From NCBI GenBank assembly GCA_900553705.1, contig USEK01000027.1:1-12241 (forward strand): DNA of 12,241 nt, given 5' to 3'. This DNA comes from an uncultured Collinsella sp. Lineage in GTDB: Bacteria; Actinomycetota; Coriobacteriia; Coriobacteriales; Coriobacteriaceae. Both the position numbers and the translations under genes were made by a program. Under the pieces are notes generated by a model, which saw only the letters and a list, made by a program, of their open reading frames with translations, did no database searches and was not told where the DNA came from. Shown piece after piece: positions 1 to 5,337 of this stretch. The first letter of the stretch is position 1, and each line of letters opens with the position of its first letter.

Positions 1-114
1 TCGGTCGCGTTCTTTTTGCTGGGTGAGCTGGTGGAGCACGCGCCCACCGCGCAACTCTTCAAGAATCCGACTGATCCGCGCACGGCGGATTATTTGACGG
101 GCCGTTTTGGCTGA
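1..114 (+). CDS. pstB: Phosphate ABC transporter ATP-binding protein PstB, C-terminal end (5' partial)
   Basis: The first 37 codons are open from base 1 and end in TGA at 112-114. The translation contains FFLLGELVEHAPTAQLF, then a short NPTDPRTADYL stretch, and ends YLTGRFG. This is the characteristic C-terminus of PstB, which usually reads roughly LGELIE...(T)xxLFxxPxxxxTxDYITGRFG. PstB is the cytoplasmic ATPase of the high-affinity PstSCAB phosphate importer and also takes part in phosphate signalling to PhoR. The Walker motifs lie upstream of the window and cannot be checked. The gene is followed 64 bases later by a two-component pair, which fits a pst-pho locus. No terminator is visible between pstB and the regulator, so read-through is plausible. 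Confidence 0.9.
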   Translation, partial: SVAFFLLGELVEHAPTAQLFKNPTDPRTADYLTGRFG

Positions 115-178
115 TACCATCTAGTACAGGCACCTTTAGGGTTAAGATGCGGTCATGCCGGCCGCAAAGGGGTTCAAC

Positions 179-907
179 ATGATCTATTACGTCGAGGACG
201 ATGACAACATCAGGGATTTGACGGTCTATGCGCTGCGCAAGCAGGGAATCGAGGCCGAGGGCTTTTCGTGCGATGGCGAGTTTAAGGCCGCCGTGGCGCG
301 ACGGGTACCCGATGCTGTCCTGCTCGATATCATGCTGCCCGATACCGATGGCTTGGCGATTATGCGTCGACTGCGTGCCGATCGCCTGACGGCGACGGTG
401 CCCATCATGATGCTTACCGCCAAGGATACCGAGCTCGACAAGGTGATGGCGCTCGATGGCGGTGCCGACGATTACCTGACTAAGCCGTTTTCGCTCATGG
501 AGCTCGCCAGCCGCTGCCGCGCACTGCTGCGTCGCGGCGGCATGGTCAAACAGGCAAGCGATGTGCTCAGCGTGGGCGACATTGTGCTCTCGCCCAGCCA
601 TCGTGAGGTGACTGTTGCCGGCGAGTCGCTTAAGCTCACCCTGCGCGAGTTCGACCTGCTCGAGTACCTCATGCGCAAGCCCGGCGTGGTCTTTACCCGC
701 GAGTCGTTGCTGCAGAGCGTGTGGGGCTGGGACTTCGACGGCGGTTCGCGCACCGTTGACGTGCACGTGCAGACGCTTCGCCAAAAACTGGGCGAGCATG
801 CCAGCGCCATCGAGACCGTGCGCGGCGTGGGCTACCGCTTGGCCGAGCCTTCTGCCGGTGATGGTGCCGAAGGCGACGACACCGCGGCCACCGCATCGGA
901 GGAGTAA
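179..907 (+). CDS. phoB: OmpR/PhoB-family response regulator, probably phosphate-responsive
   Basis: Two-domain DNA-binding response regulator of 242 residues, the usual length of the family. The receiver domain (about 1-115) shows the acidic cluster EDDD at 6-9, the phospho-acceptor Asp50 in LLDIMLPDTDG, Thr80 in MLTAKD and Lys102 in YLTKPF. The winged-helix output domain (about 130-230) contains LTLREFDLLEYLM, the recognition-helix region RTVDVHVQTLRQKL and the terminal hairpin VRGVGYRL. I chose the ATG at 179 because AAAGGGG (166-172) sits 6 bases upstream and the protein then starts MIYYVEDDDN, as expected for a receiver. The ATG at 155 would add eight residues and has no good ribosome binding site. 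The kinase gene starts 3 bases after the stop, so the two are co-transcribed. The family is clear; the phosphate role is inferred from pstB upstream and the PhoR-like kinase downstream. The name could equally be phoP or regX3. Confidence 0.9.
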   Translation: MIYYVEDDDNIRDLTVYALRKQGIEAEGFSCDGEFKAAVARRVPDAVLLDIMLPDTDGLAIMRRLRADRLTATVPIMMLTAKDTELDKVMALDGGADDYLTKPFSLMELASRCRALLRRGGMVKQASDVLSVGDIVLSPSHREVTVAGESLKLTLREFDLLEYLMRKPGVVFTRESLLQSVWGWDFDGGSRTVDVHVQTLRQKLGEHASAIETVRGVGYRLAEPSAGDGAEGDDTAATASEE

Positions 908-910
908 CCC

Positions 911-2335
911 GTGGTCTTCGCCCCCCAGGGAAAACATACGCTGTCGCACCGCGTTTTTGTGACGATCTTTGTCTGCGCCATGGCGGTTATCGTGGCGTTT
1001 ACGGTGCTGGGTGCGTTCTTTGTGCAAAACACCTTGGCGGATGCCACGAGTGCCAATCTGGCGCAGGAAACCGAGCTCATTGCTGCCGCCCTCGACGAGC
1101 AGCAGGAGCCCATCCCGTTCTTGCGTAGCCTCGATCGAGAGGACTTGCGCATCACGCTGATTAACAAGGATGGATCGGTTGCCTACGACAACGAGGCGTC
1201 GCCTTCCACACTGCCCAACCATGGCGATCGCCCCGAGGTCATCGAGGCCTTTGAGAGTGGTTCGGGTTCCGCGGAGCGCGCAAGCTCTACGCTCGACGAG
1301 ATTATGCTGTATCGCGCCGTCGCCCTTGATAACGGCCAGGTTGTCCGCTTGGCGCAGGCCCAGCCTGGCGTTGCGGCGATTTTGCTGTCGATGGTGGCGC
1401 CGATGCTGCTTATCGCAGCAGCGGGTGCGGTACTCTCGTTTTTTATGGCGCGCCGCGAGTCCCGTGCCATCATCGCGCCTTTGCAAGAGGTGGATTTGGA
1501 CCACCCACGCCGTAGCTATGAGCACGCCTATGCCGAGATGGTCCCCATGCTTGAGCGTATTGAGTCGCAGCGCCAGGAGCTCAAGCGCCAAATGGCGGTG
1601 CTGGCGGACAACGACCGTATGCGCCGCGAGTTCACGGCGAATATCACCCATGAGCTCAAGACGCCGCTTACGGCGATTTCGGGCTATGCCGAGCTCATCG
1701 CAAACGGCATGGTCGAGGGCGAGGGCGACCTGCGCAACTTTGGCGGTCGCATCTATCGTGAGGCGGGCCGCTTGGCAGCGCTTGTCAACGATATCCTTAC
1801 GCTGTCTAACTTGGACGAGGCCGAGCGTGCAGCTGAGGGCGAGGCGGTGCCCATTGGGTCCACGGAGCCTATTGAGCTCTCACGTGCCATCTACGCGGTC
1901 GAGCAGCGTCTTGAACAGGTCGCCCGTCAGGCGAATGTGACGATAAGTCATGAGACCAAGCCTGTGGTCATCGAGGGCGTGTCGCGCTTGCTTGACGAGC
2001 TCATCTATAATCTGGCAAGCAACGCCATCCGCTACAATCGACCCGGCGGTACGGTTACGCTGCAGTGCGGCACCAACGACGAAGGCCATCCGTTCCTTGC
2101 GGTCGCCGACACGGGAATCGGTATCGCGCCTGAAGAACAGGGCAAGGTATTTGAGCGGTTCTATCGCGTGGACAAGAGTAGGTCCAAGGCACGCGGCGGA
2201 ACCGGTCTGGGGCTTGCCATTGTCAAGCATGCGGCCCTGTATCATCACGCCACGCTCGATCTGTCGAGCGAGTTGGGCGTGGGAACCACCATTACGGTGA
2301 CGTTTCCCATACAGCAGGACGAGCCATTCGCATAG
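911..2335 (+). CDS. phoR: PhoR-type membrane sensor histidine kinase
   Basis: Class I histidine kinase of 474 residues. The GTG start at 911 is supported by GGAGGAG (898-904) 6 bases upstream, inside the end of the regulator gene. Order of parts: a short cytoplasmic N-terminus; TM1 about 16-38; an extracellular sensor about 39-153 with RITLINKDGSVAYDN and NHGDRPEV, a pattern typical of Gram-positive PhoR ectodomains; TM2 about 154-179; a short linker; HisKA with His247 in NITHELKTPLTAISGY; and an HATPase domain with the N box (ELIYNLASNAIRYN, Asn367/Asn371), the G1 box DTGIGIAPEEQ (about 400-410), the F box FERFYRVDKSRS and the G2 box GGTGLGLAIVKH. All catalytic motifs are intact. It should phosphorylate the upstream regulator when phosphate is scarce. 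No clear PAS domain is seen between TM2 and HisKA, unlike B. subtilis PhoR. The kinase assignment is certain; the phosphate stimulus is inferred from context. Confidence 0.9.
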   Translation: MVFAPQGKHTLSHRVFVTIFVCAMAVIVAFTVLGAFFVQNTLADATSANLAQETELIAAALDEQQEPIPFLRSLDREDLRITLINKDGSVAYDNEASPSTLPNHGDRPEVIEAFESGSGSAERASSTLDEIMLYRAVALDNGQVVRLAQAQPGVAAILLSMVAPMLLIAAAGAVLSFFMARRESRAIIAPLQEVDLDHPRRSYEHAYAEMVPMLERIESQRQELKRQMAVLADNDRMRREFTANITHELKTPLTAISGYAELIANGMVEGEGDLRNFGGRIYREAGRLAALVNDILTLSNLDEAERAAEGEAVPIGSTEPIELSRAIYAVEQRLEQVARQANVTISHETKPVVIEGVSRLLDELIYNLASNAIRYNRPGGTVTLQCGTNDEGHPFLAVADTGIGIAPEEQGKVFERFYRVDKSRSKARGGTGLGLAIVKHAALYHHATLDLSSELGVGTTITVTFPIQQDEPFA

Positions 2336-2360
2336 CGATATAACATAGATATTGATGCAG

Positions 2361-2398
2361 ACGCCGCATTTGACTTTCGGGTGCGGCGTTGTTGTGCA
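2361..2398 (+). terminator. Probable terminator after the phoB-phoR pair
   Basis: ACGCCGCA (2361-2368) and TGCGGCGT (2382-2389) form a perfect 8-bp GC-rich stem with a 13-base loop. A T-biased but interrupted tail (TGTTGTGCAATTTT) follows. It lies 25 bases after the kinase stop codon and before the promoter region of the next operon. The tail is weak for a classical intrinsic terminator, so the call is moderate. Confidence 0.5.
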
Positions 2399-2421
2399 AT
2401 TTTACGATTGCTTCCGACATT

Positions 2422-2483
2422 TTTACAGGAGAGCCTGTTTCTTATGTATAGAGTTTGGTCTCGGTAAAAAGATGCGATAACAT
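2422..2483 (+). promoter_or_regulatory. Candidate promoter/operator region of the polysaccharide-control operon
   Basis: This AT-richer stretch lies between the terminator-like hairpin and the first gene of the trio. It contains a short inverted repeat, ACAGG-AGAG-CCTGT (2425-2438), overlapping a -35-like TTTACA (2422-2427) with a poor -10-like TGTATA at 2445-2450 (17-base spacing). A second weak combination is TTGGTC (2455-2460) with TAACAT (2478-2483), also 17 bases apart. Neither matches the sigma-A consensus well. A promoter is needed here because a terminator precedes and a new operon follows, but its exact position is uncertain. Confidence 0.35.
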
Positions 2484-2530
2484 ACGGACAGTTTTGTCAA
2501 TCCGAACTGGGGAAATGAAAGGCAAGCTGC

Positions 2531-3187
2531 ATGACCCTTCTCGAACTGTTCCAGCTGCTGAAGAAGCACCTTCAGCTGGTCATCACCCTTCCGGTGGTCT
2601 GCGCGATCGCCATGGGCATCGTGTCCTTCGTTGCGATGGACAACACCTATACCGCGACGACGAGCATGTACATTCTCGCCAAGACCGACGATAGCGGTCA
2701 GATGAGCTACAACGATCTCTCGGCGAGTCAGATGCTTTCCAACGATATCGCCACGCTGCTGGATAGCGATAGCGTTAAGAGCGGCGCAGCCAATGAACTG
2801 GGCCTCACCGATCTGGATGACTACAAGGTGTCTGTTTCCTCCGAGACCACCACGCGTGTCATTACGCTTTCGGTTACCGGCACCGATGCCAAGGAGACGG
2901 CTAAGGTCGCAAAGGCCATGGCCAGCTCGGTGAGTACGGTCGCTCAGAACGTCGGCGCTGCCCAGAGCATCAACGTTATCGACGAGGCTAAGACCCCCGA
3001 AGCCCCCAGCGGTCCCAAGCGTATGCTGTACGTTGCTGTCGCGTTCCTCGCCGGTATCTTTATCGCAGTCGCCTATGTCGTTTTGGCAGACATGCTCAAT
3101 ACCCGCATCCGCGGTGCCGAAGAGGCAGAAGAGCTCCTGGGCATTCCCGTTGTTGGCCGAATTCCGGCTATGAAAGGTGGTAAATAG
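2531..3187 (+). CDS. cpsC: Wzz/CpsC-type polysaccharide co-polymerase, tyrosine-kinase adaptor
   Basis: Membrane protein of 218 residues, the size of Gram-positive CapA/CpsC/TkmA proteins. It has a short cytoplasmic N-terminus (MTLLELFQLLKKHLQ), TM1 about 14-36, an extracellular domain about 37-163, a proline-containing approach to the membrane (TPEAPSGPKR, about 155-164), TM2 about 165-187 and a cytoplasmic tail with LNTRIRGAEEAEELLGIPVVGRIP (about 189-212). That tail is the part which in this family binds and activates the partner BY-kinase. The ATG is preceded by GAAAGG (2517-2522) at 8 bases. The kinase gene starts 2 bases after the stop. Known of the family: it sets chain length and couples polysaccharide polymerisation to tyrosine phosphorylation. 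A polysaccharide target is inferred; no synthesis genes are in the window. Confidence 0.9.
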   Translation: MTLLELFQLLKKHLQLVITLPVVCAIAMGIVSFVAMDNTYTATTSMYILAKTDDSGQMSYNDLSASQMLSNDIATLLDSDSVKSGAANELGLTDLDDYKVSVSSETTTRVITLSVTGTDAKETAKVAKAMASSVSTVAQNVGAAQSINVIDEAKTPEAPSGPKRMLYVAVAFLAGIFIAVAYVVLADMLNTRIRGAEEAEELLGIPVVGRIPAMKGGK

Positions 3188-3189
3188 GC

Positions 3190-3927
3190 ATGGCTAAGGC
3201 AAAGAACACCGATAAGCTCGTTGTACAGAATGCCGCCAAGACCCTTCTGGCCAACATCCGCTTTGCGAGCGTGGACGACCCCATTCGCTCCATTACTGTC
3301 ACGTCCTCGATTCCCAACGAGGGCAAGTCTACGGTTTCCATCAACCTTGCCCAGGCTATCGCCACGAGCGGCAAGTCCGTGCTCCTGGTCGAGGCCGATA
3401 TGCGCCGCAGGTCCCTTTCCGATATGCTCGGCGTTCGTTCGCGCGGCGGACTCTATGCGGTCCTTTCCGAGCAGATCTCCATTGACCAGGCAATTGTCGA
3501 GACGGGTCAGAAGAACTTCTACTTCCTCGATGCCGAGCCGCACATTCCCAATCCTGCTGACATCATCGTCTCTCACCGCTTTGCCAAGCTGGTAAAGGCA
3601 CTGTCCGCCAAGTTTCAGTACGTCATCTTTGATGCTCCCCCGGTCGGCACCTTCATCGATGCTGCCGAGATCGCAAGTCTGACCGACGGCACGCTGTTCG
3701 TGGTGCGCGAGGACTTCACCAAGCGCGAGGAGGCACTCAACGCTATCGGCCAGCTTAAGAAGTCCGAAAAGGTCAAGCTCATCGGTACCGTTATGAACTA
3801 CTGCGAGACCGAGACCAGCGAGTACTACTACTCCTACTACACCAAGGACGGTAAGAAGGTGAAGAAGGGCTCCGACGATCAGGGGACTTCCAAAAAGGGC
3901 ATCTTCACCAACCGAGCAAACGTTTAG
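3190..3927 (+). CDS. cpsD: CpsD/CapB/PtkA-type bacterial tyrosine kinase (BY-kinase)
   Basis: Cytoplasmic P-loop kinase of 245 residues. The Walker A motif is SSIPNEGKST (39-48, Lys46), Walker A' is LLVEADMR (65-72) and Walker B is VIFDAPPVG (145-153). The C-terminus carries a tyrosine cluster, EYYYSYY (211-217; Tyr212, 213, 214, 216, 217), the usual autophosphorylation site, followed by a Lys-rich tail. The first acidic residue of Walker A' is Glu68 instead of the more usual Asp. The ribosome binding site AAAGGTGG (3173-3180) lies within the last codons of the upstream gene. Its partner adaptor is upstream and the matching phosphatase is downstream, so the full phosphorylation cycle is encoded here. 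In this family the kinase assembles on the adaptor's cytoplasmic tail and regulates exopolysaccharide export and enzymes such as UDP-glucose dehydrogenase. MinD/ParA-type ATPases share the fold, but the Tyr cluster and neighbours decide the call. Confidence 0.93.
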   Translation: MAKAKNTDKLVVQNAAKTLLANIRFASVDDPIRSITVTSSIPNEGKSTVSINLAQAIATSGKSVLLVEADMRRRSLSDMLGVRSRGGLYAVLSEQISIDQAIVETGQKNFYFLDAEPHIPNPADIIVSHRFAKLVKALSAKFQYVIFDAPPVGTFIDAAEIASLTDGTLFVVREDFTKREEALNAIGQLKKSEKVKLIGTVMNYCETETSEYYYSYYTKDGKKVKKGSDDQGTSKKGIFTNRANV

Positions 3928-3944
3928 TTGATTAAGGCTGACCT

Positions 3945-4595
3945 ATGCGTGACATTCATTGCCATATCTTGCCGGGTGTAGACGACGGCGCCGCCGATCT
4001 CGATGAGAGCTTGGCGATGCTCGAGGCTGCCAAGCGGGCCGGTGTAACCAGAATCGTTTGCACTCCTCACTGCCGTGATCCCTATTTTGATTACGACAAG
4101 ATGTGGGATGCCTTTGAGCTGCTGCGTGATAACGCTGACGGTTTTCCGCTCCAGATGGGCTTCGAGGTCAACCATCGAAAGCTCGTTGAGCTTGGTATCG
4201 ATGCCGCGGAGCACTTGCATTTCGATGGGACCAACGAGTTTCTGCTCGAGCTTTCGACGCATGCCGATGCGTATGCGTTTAGAGAGTACGAGAACACGAT
4301 TTACGATTTGCAGTGCCGTGGCTACCAGGTGATCATCGCTCATCCTGAGCGCTATCGTGCGGTTCAAAAGGATGTAAGCGTGGCGGAGCGTCTGGTCGAT
4401 ATGGGCTGCAAGCTGCAGGCTTCGGCGGACTTTATTGCCGGCGGTCGCTTTGGTCGCGAGAAAAAGCCGGCACAGCGCCTGTTCGATCAGAACCTGTACA
4501 GCTTCATCGCGAGCGATGCCCATAACGTGGGTCATTACGACTGCCTGGCGAAGGCTCGCGCGAAGTTTAGCGTGCGCGGAGCTCATTTTCGCTAA
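3945..4595 (+). CDS. cpsB: CpsB/YwqE-type PHP-family protein-tyrosine phosphatase
   Basis: Metal-dependent phosphotyrosine phosphatase of 216 residues. Metal-binding motifs of the PHP fold are visible in order: DIHCHILPGVDDG (3-15, His5 and His7), TPH (40-42), GFEVN (72-76, Glu74), IIAHPERY (130-137, His133) and IASDAHN (188-194, Asp191 and His193). This enzyme removes phosphate from the tyrosine cluster of the CpsD kinase encoded just upstream. AAGG (3934-3937) lies 7 bases before the ATG, and 17 bases separate it from the kinase gene. The protein is shorter than CpsB or YwqE (about 240-255 residues). It ends soon after SDAHN with KFSVRGAHFR and lacks the usual final helix with its 'AExLxxxNP' pattern. 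A neighbouring frame encodes AELIFANICP, so a small frameshift is possible, although the active-site residues are all present. Confidence 0.9.
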   Translation: MRDIHCHILPGVDDGAADLDESLAMLEAAKRAGVTRIVCTPHCRDPYFDYDKMWDAFELLRDNADGFPLQMGFEVNHRKLVELGIDAAEHLHFDGTNEFLLELSTHADAYAFREYENTIYDLQCRGYQVIIAHPERYRAVQKDVSVAERLVDMGCKLQASADFIAGGRFGREKKPAQRLFDQNLYSFIASDAHNVGHYDCLAKARAKFSVRGAHFR

Positions 4596-4634
4596 TATCT
4601 GTCCCTAACGTTCGCATTGAATGAAAGGGCAGCC

Positions 4635-5135
4635 ATGGATATCCAACTTAAGACGGGATGCTTTGATGACGCGGCGTTGGTGCGCCGCGTCGTTTTTATG
4701 GACGAGCAGGGCTACGAGAATGAGTTCGACGCTATCGACGAGGATCAGAACTGCATTCATGTGACGCTCTATGTAGACGGCGAGCTTGCCGGTTGCTCGC
4801 GCGTGTTTCCCGAGGAGCTTGAGCGCGTGGCTGACGCAGAGGCCCCGGTGTTGCCGGCATGCGACATGGACGAAGGCGTTGCGGCGGGGGAGGCCTACAT
4901 TATGGGGCGCGTCGCCGTGCTGCCGGCTATGCGTCGTCGCGGACTGGCGAGTGCGATCGTCGAGGCCAGTGCTTCGTGTGCACGCGATGCCGGCGCTAAG
5001 CTTATTAAGCTGCATGCGCAGGAATACGTGTTGCCGCTCTATGCAAAGGCGGGCTACACGCAAATTGCCCCGGTAGATTACGAAGACGAGGGCCAGCCCC
5101 ATGTCTGGATGGCCAAGCGCGTAGATGGCAGATAG
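4635..5135 (+). CDS. GNAT-family N-acetyltransferase (ElaA/YjcF-like)
   Basis: Small soluble acetyltransferase of 166 residues. The N-terminal half has RRVVFMDEQGYENEFDAIDEDQNCIHV, the 'VFxxEQ...E.D..D...H' pattern of ElaA/YjcF-like GNAT proteins. The core has YIMGRVAVLPAMRRRGLASAI (about 89-109): a beta4 strand followed by the acetyl-CoA pyrophosphate loop R-R-R-G-L-A. It ends with LIKLHAQEYVLPLYAKAGY and DEGQPHVWMAKR, also typical of this subgroup. I chose the ATG at 4635 because GAAAGGG (4623-4629) is 5 bases upstream; an in-frame TTG at 4617 would put that ribosome binding site inside the gene. It lies 39 bases after the phosphatase gene without a visible terminator, so it may be read from the same transcript. 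The acetyl acceptor cannot be told from sequence. Confidence 0.88.
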   Translation: MDIQLKTGCFDDAALVRRVVFMDEQGYENEFDAIDEDQNCIHVTLYVDGELAGCSRVFPEELERVADAEAPVLPACDMDEGVAAGEAYIMGRVAVLPAMRRRGLASAIVEASASCARDAGAKLIKLHAQEYVLPLYAKAGYTQIAPVDYEDEGQPHVWMAKRVDGR

Positions 5136-5171
5136 GGACGTTCCTTTTCTGCCGGCAGCTGGGGACACTCC
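5135..5171. repeat. REP-like intergenic element with a CTGCCGGCAG palindrome
   Basis: Directly over and after the acetyltransferase stop codon lies GGGACGTTCCTTTT (5135-5148), a perfect 10-bp palindrome CTGCCGGCAG (5149-5158), and GGGGACACTCCTTGG (5161-5175), which resembles the first motif (GGGAC..TCCTT). A related motif, GGGGGCGTTCTT with its complement AAGAACGTCCCC, occurs at 7606-7645 in another intergenic region. A motif shared by two unrelated gaps suggests a small dispersed repeat family. With only two copies in the window this is an inference. Confidence 0.4.
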
Positions 5172-5245
5172 TTGGCAATTGACGCATTGGAGCGCTCGGA
5201 CATACAGTTTTTCGATTCCGTATGTATATATGCGCGCTATTGGGT

Positions 5246-5251
5246 TATAAA
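5246..5251 (+). promoter_or_regulatory. Candidate -10 element of htpG (TATAAA)
   Basis: TATAAA (5246-5251) is the best sigma-A -10 match in the gap before htpG, in an AT-richer stretch. No good -35 hexamer lies 16-18 bases upstream. Start of transcription would be near 5258, giving a leader of about 80 bases that contains the hairpin at 5283-5302. No CIRCE element (TTAGCACTC-N9-GAGTGCTAA) and no HspR-type HAIR repeat is visible, so heat-shock control by HrcA or HspR at this promoter is not supported. Confidence 0.35.
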
Positions 5252-5282
5252 ATCTAAGTCTGAACATAGCAGGTCTGCGATG

Positions 5283-5307
5283 CGGCTCGGGCAACCGGGC
5301 CGTTTTT
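5283..5307 (+). terminator. Terminator-like hairpin in the htpG leader (possible attenuator)
   Basis: CGGCTCGG (5283-5290) pairs with CCGGGCCG (5295-5302), an 8-bp stem with one G-T wobble closed by a GCAA tetraloop, followed at once by TTTTT (5303-5307). This has the form of a strong intrinsic terminator. It ends only 30 bases before the htpG ATG, and those 30 bases already hold the ribosome binding site, so no promoter fits after it. It either ends transcripts from upstream or regulates htpG by attenuation. Confidence 0.6.
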
Positions 5308-5337
5308 GCGGACGGGGGTAGCGCGAAAGGACTGCAC

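Noticed and set aside
155..178. Upstream ATG (155) for the response regulator
   Set aside because: It lacks a ribosome binding site, while the ATG at 179 has AAAGGGG at 6 bases and gives a normal receiver N-terminus.
59..1651. 530-codon open frame on the - strand opposite the pho genes
   Set aside because: It is antisense to two genes with complete domain motifs. Its product is rich in Arg, His, Gln and Gly with no recognisable domain, as expected for the reverse frame of GC-rich coding DNA.
2455..2694. 79-codon + strand frame overlapping the start of cpsC
   Set aside because: It overlaps the clear cpsC gene in another frame, has no recognisable features, and its second half is simply a shifted reading of cpsC.
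4617..4634. TTG start at 4617 for the acetyltransferase
   Set aside because: It would place the good GAAAGGG ribosome binding site inside the gene; the ATG at 4635 is better.
5136..5337. CIRCE or HAIR heat-shock operator before htpG
   Set aside because: I looked for TTAGCACTC-N9-GAGTGCTAA and CTTGAGT-N7-ACTCAAG and found neither nor a close variant.
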